DNA of 41,611 nt from an uncultured bacterium (GTDB taxonomy: Bacteria > Patescibacteriota > Minisyncoccia > Phycocordibacterales > Phycocordibacteraceae). The stretch is taken from contig CAJEYI010000008.1 of the NCBI GenBank assembly GCA_903994795.1, positions 1-41,611 on the forward strand, given 5' to 3'. Under the pieces are notes generated by a model. It had not been told where the DNA came from, searched no databases, and saw nothing but the letters and a program-made list of their open reading frames with translations. How positions within the stretch are numbered: position 1 is the stretch's first letter; every line of letters begins with the position of its first letter. A program made the translations under genes and the position numbers. Below are positions 19,599 to 28,377 of the stretch, in pieces.

Positions 19599-20296
19599 TG
19601 GCAAGTTTGTGGTACATATACTTCCCCTAACTGATTCGCAATTACACAACGCGTGGTAGTGAGGGGCGCAGGGGCTTTTATGTATATTTCTACGGCTTTT
19701 ACAACTATAGTAGCGCTATTTAAAGTTATTACTGCCTGTATATTTGGGCGTTCGTACACTATATCAGCTGTATTTCCTCCCCCTGGCACAAAACAAGAAC
19801 TTTGAAGAAATTGAATTCCATTCGACGATGGGCATATCTTACTAATTGTATAGCCGTTCCTGAGTGTATACGTCTGCACTCGTTCTTGAGCGCCATCATA
19901 GTAACAATTTCCAGGTCTTGCCTCTGGGCCAGCTGACTGTGAGTGACCCGGGCAATTAGTAGTGCTTCCAGGGAGTCCCGGAGACACATCAGCGAATGTA
20001 TCGTAGTACGTAGTACTATCTCCGAAATGCACACCATATCCGGCATTAGAGACAGTGGTTCCGCTTGAAGTAAATCCGCGACTTGAAAGCCCGAAAGATT
20101 GCATTAGTCTGACTGAAAGAGCGACCGTGTAAGCAGTGTCGTTTAAAATATTACTTTTACTAAAGTTCGTTTGATTTACGATAAGTATCGTACTAAGTAC
20201 TCCCATGATGGCTACAACCACCAGCATTTCAGTCAACGTAAATCCGCGTTGCGGCTTACATATGTTGCTGTGTATTTTTAAAGTAGTGGGTTCCAT
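19595..20296 (-). CDS. Prepilin-like protein (GspH/FimT type)
   Basis: QRGFTLTEMLVVVAIMGVLSTILIVN. Confidence 0.75.
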   Translation of the reverse strand: MEPTTLKIHSNICKPQRGFTLTEMLVVVAIMGVLSTILIVNQTNFSKSNILNDTAYTVALSVRLMQSFGLSSRGFTSSGTTVSNAGYGVHFGDSTTYYDTFADVSPGLPGSTTNCPGHSQSAGPEARPGNCYYDGAQERVQTYTLRNGYTISKICPSSNGIQFLQSSCFVPGGGNTADIVYERPNIQAVITLNSATIVVKAVEIYIKAPAPLTTTRCVIANQLGEVYVPQTCQ

Positions 20297-21024
20297 TGGG
20301 TGAAAAAAGCTAACAAGTATCCAATTGCAAGAAATGGTACAAATGGGACTTCAATACCCATTTTAGGTCCTCCACGCCGAAGTACCAATATAAAGATGCC
20401 CACAACTCCTCCAACCCAAAATGAAAATAGCAAACCCGGGACAGCTGCACTTCCCACAAGCATCGACAACGAGAATGCTACCGGCGCATCACCAAGACCC
20501 ATCGCCCTGCCTTTTGATAATGCATATAGCAAAAAGAATGCGATACCGATAATAATTGCGACCAGTGTTGTGTGTCCAAATGAGATCAGGCTTTGTGCTT
20601 GAAGTATCGCAAACAGAATTGATAGCAACCCAAGTATGATTGAACTACTCCACGGTACTATAGTATGTCGCAAATCGTAATAAACTATGAATGTCAGTAC
20701 GAGCAATGTAAGTAGAAATACAAATAAGTGCACGGTTAGCCCTAGGGTGACATACGAGAAAACGAAAAGCGACCCTACTACTGCTTCGAATACCATATAC
20801 ATTGCAGGCACCTTGGACTTACAGGTCCGACATCTTCCTTTATGCAGCAACCATGAAAGAACTGGTACTAGATCAAGAGCGTCCAGAGTTCTTCTGCAAG
20901 AATTACACCTTGATCTTCCTCTCCACCACGACTGACCCGTATACACACGCTCTGAGATGACGCCTGTAAAGCTGGCCAAGACAGCACCCAGAAAGAACAA
21001 AGCTATTTCAAGTAATAAAGGCAT
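20278..21024 (-). CDS. pilD: Prepilin peptidase (type IV leader peptidase)
   Basis: RCNSCRRTLDALDLVPVLSWLLHKGRCRTCKSKVP zinc motif plus GLGDAPVAF aspartate motif. Confidence 0.92.
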   Translation of the reverse strand: MPLLLEIALFFLGAVLASFTGVISERVYTGQSWWRGRSRCNSCRRTLDALDLVPVLSWLLHKGRCRTCKSKVPAMYMVFEAVVGSLFVFSYVTLGLTVHLFVFLLTLLVLTFIVYYDLRHTIVPWSSSIILGLLSILFAILQAQSLISFGHTTLVAIIIGIAFFLLYALSKGRAMGLGDAPVAFSLSMLVGSAAVPGLLFSFWVGGVVGIFILVLRRGGPKMGIEVPFVPFLAIGYLLAFFTQWNPLL

Positions 21025-21073
21025 GTGTATAGTATAACCGATATTTTCACCTAAAATCGCCTCCTAAGGGTCT

Positions 21074-21102
21074 TGACATGTATGTATTATAGGTGTATGT
21101 TT
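21074..21102 (+). promoter_or_regulatory. Putative sigma70-like promoter TTGACA-N17-TATGTT
   Basis: Upstream of the PEP-CTERM gene in the divergent intergenic region. Confidence 0.55.
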
Positions 21103-21157
21103 TATTCATTGCGGCACAGGTTCCGCAGAGATATTCGTCAACTCAGGGAGCAGTTAC

Positions 21158-21721
21158 ATGAAAAGTCTGGTGCGCTGGCTCTGCGGAGCCTTGCTAGTGC
21201 TGGCGTGGACCTCGACGGCCTACGCTTTCACAACCATTCAGGACTTCGGCGGACCCACGTCCGCTGGATACCTGCACATCCAACTCGAAATCCAGACGGC
21301 AGTGAAGCCGTCTACCGCTGGGACGCTGATCACCGGCGTCACCGGATACTACACCCTCGGTCACGTGACCGAGGTCCTGATCGCGACAGGGTCCGAGTTG
21401 GACCCGTCCAACCTTCTCTACCCCCAGCCGAAATTCTTCGACTGGACTGGGGCAACGTTCGTGGCTGCCGATGGAAACTATGTGTTCTTTGCCTCGGGTC
21501 TTTTCAACCCGGGGGAGCACGACGTCGTTTCGAATGATGCCCGACTGGGCATCCCGTTCACCTCCGGCGCCTCGATCGCCGCGGTTCCCGAGCCCGGGAC
21601 CTGGGCGATGATGCTCCTCGGCATCGGCGGCATCGGCGCCGCCTTTCGCCGCCGGCGACACCTCAGTCGCCACCACAGCAGCACCTTCTCCGTCAGGGCT
21701 GGAACACAGTCCAGTCCCTGA
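21158..21721 (+). CDS. PEP-CTERM sorting domain protein (GC-rich, probably foreign)
   Basis: Signal peptide; C-terminus AAVPEPGTWAMMLLGIGGIGAAFRRRR; SD-like AGGGAG upstream of ATG; much more GC-rich than flanks. Confidence 0.9.
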   Translation: MKSLVRWLCGALLVLAWTSTAYAFTTIQDFGGPTSAGYLHIQLEIQTAVKPSTAGTLITGVTGYYTLGHVTEVLIATGSELDPSNLLYPQPKFFDWTGATFVAADGNYVFFASGLFNPGEHDVVSNDARLGIPFTSGASIAAVPEPGTWAMMLLGIGGIGAAFRRRRHLSRHHSSTFSVRAGTQSSP

Positions 21722-21722
21722 C
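21692..21722 (+). terminator. Hairpin overlapping the stop of the PEP-CTERM gene
   Basis: GTCAGGG-CTGGA...TCCAG-t-CCCTGAC; another GC hairpin follows at 21732-21749. Confidence 0.45.
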
Positions 21723-21887
21723 AACCACCACCCCGCGCAAGCGCGCGGGCATGGCCAAGGCCCAGACGATCACTTCGTGGTTGGCTGGGTCTTCGCATTT
21801 ACATACTCAGTACGCACACCTCACACAATTATAGATTTTACACTCTAAGAACGTTATACTTTTAGCACTACTCGTAATTATTTTACT

Positions 21888-22670
21888 GTGATCGATCTTT
21901 TTAAGAATATTGTCACTTACCGAGAATTACTTTTCACTCTCTCGGAGAGCTACATAAAGGCTCGCTACAAACAAACCATACTTGGTGGTACGTGGGCAGT
22001 GGTACCTCCTCTTCTGCTCGTGTTTACAGCTGTCGCATTTATTCCCAACCTCAGCACAAGAAGTCCAGAACTGTTACCTTACTCTCTGTTTGTGTTTGTG
22101 GGATTTTGGTTCTGGGCGTTTTTTGCGAATGCACTATCTTTCGCCATACCAAATGTTGCACAAAATTCTCCTCTGCTTCGGAAAGTCTACTTCCCTCGAG
22201 AGATATTAGTACTTGCTGCAATTGTGCCCAGCATCTTAGATTTTTTGATTGGACTTCCAGTACTCTTATTTATCATGTTTTTGTATCAAGTGCCCTTTCA
22301 TCTCTCCTTACTACTACTCCCTTTTGTATTTATCACTGAACTCTTCCTCGTCTTTGGCTTGAGTTGCGCTGGGGCTATTGCAAACGTAGCATTTCGAGAT
22401 GTCTCAAAGTTTCTACCAATCCTCTTACAAATCCTTCTCTTCTCCTCTCCTGTAATATATGCACTTAGTGATATGAATCCGACATATAGCTTCTTTATTC
22501 GATGGAACCCTCTCACAGGAATCTTCGACACAGCTCGATCATTCATACTTCCTCGATACCCATTCCATATGGATGAATTCTTTGCGGCATTTATTATTAG
22601 CATACTTGTCGCATACCTTGGGTACAGACTCTTTAAGCTTGGTGAGCGAGTTATAGTTGATATCGCATAA
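21888..22670 (+). CDS. Polysaccharide ABC transporter permease (Wzm/TagG type)
   Basis: ESYIKARYKQTILGGTWAVVPPLLLVFTAVAFIPNL; GTG start. Confidence 0.9.
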   Translation: MIDLFKNIVTYRELLFTLSESYIKARYKQTILGGTWAVVPPLLLVFTAVAFIPNLSTRSPELLPYSLFVFVGFWFWAFFANALSFAIPNVAQNSPLLRKVYFPREILVLAAIVPSILDFLIGLPVLLFIMFLYQVPFHLSLLLLPFVFITELFLVFGLSCAGAIANVAFRDVSKFLPILLQILLFSSPVIYALSDMNPTYSFFIRWNPLTGIFDTARSFILPRYPFHMDEFFAAFIISILVAYLGYRLFKLGERVIVDIA

Positions 22671-22671
22671 T

Positions 22672-23415
22672 ATGGAATCTGAACCACAGGTAAAAGTAGA
22701 GAGTATTTCAAAGCTGTTCCGTAGGAACATGACGAGCTTTGCTAGTATATTCGGATTTGTATTAAAAATTCCATCTCAGGATGACTTTTGGGTCCTAGAC
22801 GATGTATCATTCACACTAAAATCCGGGGACTCTTTAGGTATATTAGGTACAAATGGTTCAGGAAAATCCACACTTCTTAAGATTCTTTCACACATAACCA
22901 CTCCAACCAAAGGCACAGTCGAGATTCGTGGAAAGATCGGTGCACTTATCGAGATAGGTGCCGGCTTTAATCCCGACTTAACTGGACGGGAAAACATCTT
23001 CCTCTATGGAGCGATTCTAGGAATGTCAAAAAAGCAGATTCGTGAGAAATTTGAAGATATTGTTGAATTTTCAGGACTCCGACACATGCTTGATACGCCA
23101 GCAAAATTTTATTCTTCTGGCATGTACCTTCGGCTTGGTTTTTCTGTGACAATACACATGGATCCAGATATATTAATTATCGATGAAGCACTCGCTGTGG
23201 GTGACGGCGCATTCCAAGAACAATGTTTCAGAAAGATTGAAGAATTTCAAAAACAAGGGAAGATTACTATCCTCGTGTCTCATGATATGCAAATGATTGA
23301 GAACTACACAACAAAATGTTTAATTTTATCAAAGGGCATTATTACTCAAGAAGGTCCGACACAGCAATCAATAAAAGAATACCTATATCAACTTACGCAC
23401 TTAGATAAAACTTAA
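22672..23415 (+). CDS. Polysaccharide ABC transporter ATP-binding protein (Wzt/TagH type)
   Basis: Walker A GTNGSGKSTLLK, FNPDLTGRENIFLYG, YSSGMYLRLGFSV, Walker B ILIIDEALAVGD. Confidence 0.93.
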   Translation: MESEPQVKVESISKLFRRNMTSFASIFGFVLKIPSQDDFWVLDDVSFTLKSGDSLGILGTNGSGKSTLLKILSHITTPTKGTVEIRGKIGALIEIGAGFNPDLTGRENIFLYGAILGMSKKQIREKFEDIVEFSGLRHMLDTPAKFYSSGMYLRLGFSVTIHMDPDILIIDEALAVGDGAFQEQCFRKIEEFQKQGKITILVSHDMQMIENYTTKCLILSKGIITQEGPTQQSIKEYLYQLTHLDKT

Positions 23416-24359
23416 GAATAAGTATGTGGAAGTTTCATAAACAAGAAATTGTCCCCCCAAGAATCACCACTCTCTGTAGGCACTTTAAAATCACCTACGT
23501 ATGGTAAATACCCACCTTCCATAGTAATTTCATATGGGAAATAGCCCAATTCTAAAAGTAAGGCAATTGCCCGCAAAGTTCTTGGAAATTCTGTTTTTCT
23601 AACTTCGTAAGACCATATTTCCATAATTATGATTACCGAACTTTGTCTTAATGTGTCCCGTCCTCCACGTAACACTAACTCTTCTGCTCCTTCTACATCA
23701 ATTTTAATCACAGTAGGTCGTGTGTGTTCCTTACTATAAATGTCTAATGTGCTAATTTTTACTTCAATTTCATCAGAAAACTCTTCATTTTTGTCTACGA
23801 GACTACTGCCTCCAGAATGATTTCTTTTTTTAAAGAGAGATGCTTTCCCTTCATGATCAGATAGTGCATATTCATTTATATATGGAACCTGCGTTACTTC
23901 CACGCTTTCAACTAGGCACTGAAATGCTTCAGGTAATGGCTCGAATGAGTGTACTTCTTCACAGAACTCTAAAGCTAAATATGTATAAAATCCAAAATTT
24001 GCACCGATATCGTAAAATATATCTGAGTTTTGTAAATGTTTAATAAAAAAAATAGATAGCTTTTTTTCACAAATAGATGGGAGCACTCCAAATATTTTAA
24101 TTCCACTTGCATCACTGTCATTATTTAAAACCGACTTTATTCTAATTTTTTTACCAAAAAATAACACGGCACCATCTTTTCTGAAGAACTTAACTAAAAA
24201 ATAATTAATGACATATTTTGGTTTTGTGCACAAAAAAAATATTTTTTTAAGTTTTGGGTAGTTATGAATTTGAGAAGCTATATAGACATTTTTATATTTA
24301 TCATTTAGTAACTGAAGAAATTTAAACTGCTTAGGGTGTGGGGAGGGCTGCATTTCCAT
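23412..24359 (-). CDS. FkbM-family methyltransferase
   Basis: FYDIGANFGFYTYLAL...EEVHSFEPLPEAF...VIKIDVEGAEELVLRGG. Confidence 0.87.
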   Translation of the reverse strand: MEMQPSPHPKQFKFLQLLNDKYKNVYIASQIHNYPKLKKIFFLCTKPKYVINYFLVKFFRKDGAVLFFGKKIRIKSVLNNDSDASGIKIFGVLPSICEKKLSIFFIKHLQNSDIFYDIGANFGFYTYLALEFCEEVHSFEPLPEAFQCLVESVEVTQVPYINEYALSDHEGKASLFKKRNHSGGSSLVDKNEEFSDEIEVKISTLDIYSKEHTRPTVIKIDVEGAEELVLRGGRDTLRQSSVIIIMEIWSYEVRKTEFPRTLRAIALLLELGYFPYEITMEGGYLPYVGDFKVPTESGDSWGDNFLFMKLPHTYS

Positions 24360-24408
24360 ATATCATTAAGAATACCACGCTCACCTCCTCGTGATACAAT
24401 ATTCACAT

Positions 24409-25167
24409 ATGACTGAACCAGCATCCCTCATGATGGTGACATACAACCGATTACCACTTACACAAAAAACACTAGAGTCGCTATTCGAGACTACTGAATA
24501 CCCTTTCTCATTAGTTATTATCGATAATGCTTCAACTGATGGAACAGTGGAATACTTGCAGTCTTTTTTAGATAAGAAACTTGCAGAAAATCTCCCCTTT
24601 TTCAAATCCTACTCGTTACAAGTTAATAAAAAAAATCTGGGCATTGGTATTGGTAGGAACCAAGCATTGCTTGCCGCTAAGGGTGAGTGGCTGGTAACTC
24701 TCGACAATGACGTTATTCTACCAAGGCACTGGCTCAATGAATGCATTGAGATACTGTCAACAAATGAAGATGTTGGTATGTGTGGTGTAAACTTTGAAAA
24801 AGAGGAGTTCCCAATCGTAACTCGACATGGAAGAATATTTCAATTGAGACCTGTCGGCAATTTAGGTACAGCATGTATTGTGTTTAATAAAAGACTATAT
24901 CAAGAGCTTGGCTTTTTTAATACCGAATATGGTTTATATGGTGAAGAAGATGCAGACTTTGGCTATAGGGCAAGAGTCAAAGGGTACGAGCTAGGTTATC
25001 TCCAAGAAGCAGGAATACACTTAGGAGTGGGTGCCAACGATACTGGGAAATACAAAGAGTTTAAAGAGAATAGGCATAAAAAAAATGTTCTTAGATTTAA
25101 GACTAATTGTTTTCTATATAAAAGAGGTTTGAAAAACATTTACATACACTCACCTGGTTTTAAATAA
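24409..25167 (+). CDS. Glycosyltransferase family 2
   Basis: SLMMVTYNRLPLTQKTLESLFE...VIIDNASTDGTVEYL...LVTLDNDVILP. Confidence 0.9.
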   Translation: MTEPASLMMVTYNRLPLTQKTLESLFETTEYPFSLVIIDNASTDGTVEYLQSFLDKKLAENLPFFKSYSLQVNKKNLGIGIGRNQALLAAKGEWLVTLDNDVILPRHWLNECIEILSTNEDVGMCGVNFEKEEFPIVTRHGRIFQLRPVGNLGTACIVFNKRLYQELGFFNTEYGLYGEEDADFGYRARVKGYELGYLQEAGIHLGVGANDTGKYKEFKENRHKKNVLRFKTNCFLYKRGLKNIYIHSPGFK

Positions 25168-25168
25168 T

Positions 25169-26137
25169 ATGAGCATACGATCACTGAAGTTCAAACTCAA
25201 TAAGCTACGTAGCGCTTCAAAATCTCAATCTTTTTTTTCTTTCATCTGTGTCATAATACTGATCTCATTAGACACAATATCGAAAGGATTTCTTAACCCG
25301 ATAAATACAAAATACGAAGCTATACCTACACCAACAGGACGCTCAAAACATATGCCTCCAGATGAGAGAGTTACTCTTATTATTCCCTTTCGCGACACCT
25401 CAGAATTACTTGAAACCTGCATTAAAAGCATCTTTGAAAAGACAACCTACACAAACTATGAACTTTTATTAATTAATAATCAAAGTGCCGAACAAAAAAC
25501 TTATTCTTATTTAGATAACCTACAAACGGATCCTCGTGTAACAATTATTGAATATGACCAAAAGTTCAATTATGCAGCAATGCATAATTGGGCAATGCAG
25601 TTTGTACAAACCGAATATGTCTTACTCTTAAACAATGACACGGAGGTAATTGAGCCTACATGGTTAACATGCATGATGAGCTGGGCAAAAGAAGATAGAG
25701 TGGGTGTAGTCGGGGCACTTCTTTTATATCCAAACAGAACAGTTCAACATGGGGGTGTAAGTATTTATCCAGGGGCAGCATACCACCTCTATCAAGGGGA
25801 ACTACTTAGTGAGTGCAGGAAAACACTTACATCAGCTGTTCAGTTACTGGCAGTTACTGGAGCATGCTTACTCACGAAGAAATCCTTATATGGAAAAGTT
25901 GACGGCATGGATGATATTAATCTCCAAATCGACTTTAATGACATTGATTATTGTTTAAAAATCCATGAGGCAGGGTATAAAGTTATACTTGAACCAAAAG
26001 CCTTGCTGTATCACCATGAGTCATATACTAGAGCACCAGCATGGTCTAACATATCAAAATATCTTCACCACAAAAAAGAGGTTGCTTCATTTTGGAATAA
26101 ATGGGGAGAGAAAGTTAAGTCTATGCAATTAGATTAA
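25169..26137 (+). CDS. Glycosyltransferase family 2
   Basis: VTLIIPFRDTSELLETCIKSIFEKTTYTNYELLLINNQS...YVLLLNNDTEV. Confidence 0.9.
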   Translation: MSIRSLKFKLNKLRSASKSQSFFSFICVIILISLDTISKGFLNPINTKYEAIPTPTGRSKHMPPDERVTLIIPFRDTSELLETCIKSIFEKTTYTNYELLLINNQSAEQKTYSYLDNLQTDPRVTIIEYDQKFNYAAMHNWAMQFVQTEYVLLLNNDTEVIEPTWLTCMMSWAKEDRVGVVGALLLYPNRTVQHGGVSIYPGAAYHLYQGELLSECRKTLTSAVQLLAVTGACLLTKKSLYGKVDGMDDINLQIDFNDIDYCLKIHEAGYKVILEPKALLYHHESYTRAPAWSNISKYLHHKKEVASFWNKWGEKVKSMQLD

Positions 26138-26144
26138 TTAGGCT

Positions 26145-27332
26145 ATGCAAATCTTATTTATATCACCTTCGTTTCCAAACAGGCTACACCGAATTCGTGC
26201 CTGGCAGCTACTCGAGTCCCTTACGCAAAACCACGAAGTGCACTTAGTCACACTTGCATGGAGAAAGCCACCTCAAGCAGAGCACTCTGAGTTAGCCAAG
26301 AAGTGTGCAAGCATAACTGTTGTGTCTGAGTCCCCTCTCCGAGGCATGTTCCGAGCTTTACTTGGAATACTCACTTCACAACCACTTGAAGTTGCGTATT
26401 GCAATTCATCTCGTATGCATAACGCAGTTCGTGAAATTACTACGGAAAAAACTATTGATCTAATTTACGTAAAGCGCCTACGAAGCGCTCAATTTGCAAT
26501 TGGTAGCACAATTCCTGTACATATCGATGTTACCGATGCAATGAGCAAGTTTTATGATATTGCCTCCGGTCATGCTGGATTTCCTTCGAAGTGGCTATAC
26601 CAAATTGAGGCATCTCGATACAAGAAATACGAAGTATACATAAGCACCATCTTCACCTCGTGGATTACGTGCTCCCAACCTGATGCTGAGTATTTAAAGG
26701 AGAGACTCCCTACTATATCTGTTTCTGTTGTACCAAACGGTGTTGATTTAGAATATTTCTCCTGGTCTAAGAGAAAACCAATCCGTCACACACTCATACT
26801 GAGCGGCCTCTTGAGCAAGTTCGTTAATTTTGAGGCAGCAAAATATTTTGTTAAAGAGATTTTCCCAAAGATTTTAGAGCACATCCCTGATGCACACTTA
26901 ATGCTTGTGGGTCCAAGTAATTGGCGCGTAAAATTACTTGCATCTAAATCCAAGAATATTACAGTCACGGGATTTGTTCCTGACCTGCGTCCGTATATCG
27001 AAAATGCTGAAATTGTATGCTGTCCAATCCTTACCGGTACAGGTACTAGAAATAAAATTCTTCAAGCCTGGGCAATTGGGCGCCCTGTTGTAAGCACAAC
27101 TATTGGAGCTGAAGGACTGCTTATTAAGCCGAATGAAAACATCTTCATCAAAGATACGCCGTCTGATTTCGCAGAGATGGTAGTGGAACTATGTAAAGAC
27201 CCCTTACTCGAAGATACGGCCGTACAGAGTGCCTACGCAACAGTAACGAAATGCTATACTATCCAAGCAATTACACAATCTTTAGAATCAGCCCTAACGA
27301 AATCGTCACATGAAACATCAAGTTTGGTTTAA
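26145..27332 (+). CDS. Glycosyltransferase family 4 (GT-B)
   Basis: VVPNGVDLEYFS...LMLVGPSN...VTGFVPDLRPYIENAEIVCCPILTGTGTRNKILQAWAIGRPVVST. Confidence 0.9.
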   Translation: MQILFISPSFPNRLHRIRAWQLLESLTQNHEVHLVTLAWRKPPQAEHSELAKKCASITVVSESPLRGMFRALLGILTSQPLEVAYCNSSRMHNAVREITTEKTIDLIYVKRLRSAQFAIGSTIPVHIDVTDAMSKFYDIASGHAGFPSKWLYQIEASRYKKYEVYISTIFTSWITCSQPDAEYLKERLPTISVSVVPNGVDLEYFSWSKRKPIRHTLILSGLLSKFVNFEAAKYFVKEIFPKILEHIPDAHLMLVGPSNWRVKLLASKSKNITVTGFVPDLRPYIENAEIVCCPILTGTGTRNKILQAWAIGRPVVSTTIGAEGLLIKPNENIFIKDTPSDFAEMVVELCKDPLLEDTAVQSAYATVTKCYTIQAITQSLESALTKSSHETSSLV

Positions 27333-28377
27333 TGTTATTCTTGATATCTTAATCCTTATCACGGTTTTCGTTATCGCCTACGAAGTACGTTTCCTCTGGG
27401 GTGACCAACTCCAACCTCTCACCTTTTATGTCCCATTACTCATTGCATCCGTGCTTGCTTTTCTATTCTCTACGCTCGTTGTCTCACTCTATAAAGACTC
27501 ACGGCCCCTTTTCTCTCTTGCGTACATTACAGCATTCTTAAACGCCTATGCATTGTGGATATTTTTTCTCGTCGCGTTTCCGTTCTTTAGCAAGATGCAA
27601 TATTCGAGAGCTATTATATTATTCATAATCGTATTTAGCTTTATTGCACTGTATGCAATACGCTTACTTCTACTTAAAATCAGCCCCATCAGCCTCGAAG
27701 AAGATCAAGCCGAGGTACGCGTAGCTACAGGCAACCTCACGCAACTGTTGGCAGTATCAGATGACCCTTTTGCACTACTCTCGCAAATTCGTTCAGTCCA
27801 TACAAGCATAGTCTCTCAAGCCGCAAAACGGGCTGTAGACATAGCTGGTAGTTTGGTTGGAGCAATTCCTGCACTCTTACTAACTCCGTTCATCGTGTGG
27901 GCTATACGGTCAGATACACCTGGTCCTATACTTATTGCTCAGAAGCGAGTAGGTAAAAATGGCAAGCTATTCACCATGTACAAATTCCGTACAATGTTTG
28001 CAGACACAAGCCTGTATTCTATGGCACCACGAAAGGATTCTGACCCTCGAGTGACCAAGGTTGGAAAGGTACTTAGAAAATATAGCCTTGATGAACTCCC
28101 CCAATTATGGAACGTACTTAATGGAACCATGAGCTTGGTCGGACCTCGCCCAGAGATGCCATTTATTGTTGATAAATATGCGCAGTGGCAACGCGCACGA
28201 CTCCGAGTGACCCCTGGTATCACAGGTCTTTGGCAGATATTTGGTAGAAAGGATATTCCTCTAGAAGAGAATCTAGAATATGACCTGTACTATGTAGTGA
28301 ACCAGTCATTCTTCTTCGATTGCGCAATAATTCTCAAGACTATTCCGCACCTCATTAGTTCTAAGGGTGCTTATTGA
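27310..28377 (+). CDS. Polyprenyl-phosphate sugar-1-phosphate transferase (WcaJ/WbaP type)
   Basis: KRAVDIAGSLVGAIPALLLTPFIVWAIRSDTPGPILIAQKRVGKNGKLFTMYKFRTM...SLDELPQLWNVLNGTMSLVGPRPE. Confidence 0.94.
   Translation: MKHQVWFNVILDILILITVFVIAYEVRFLWGDQLQPLTFYVPLLIASVLAFLFSTLVVSLYKDSRPLFSLAYITAFLNAYALWIFFLVAFPFFSKMQYSRAIILFIIVFSFIALYAIRLLLLKISPISLEEDQAEVRVATGNLTQLLAVSDDPFALLSQIRSVHTSIVSQAAKRAVDIAGSLVGAIPALLLTPFIVWAIRSDTPGPILIAQKRVGKNGKLFTMYKFRTMFADTSLYSMAPRKDSDPRVTKVGKVLRKYSLDELPQLWNVLNGTMSLVGPRPEMPFIVDKYAQWQRARLRVTPGITGLWQIFGRKDIPLEENLEYDLYYVVNQSFFFDCAIILKTIPHLISSKGAY

Noticed and set aside
21194-21724. Long minus-strand ORFs opposite the PEP-CTERM gene
   Set aside because: High GC leaves antisense frames open; the plus-strand product has a signal peptide and PEP-CTERM motif.
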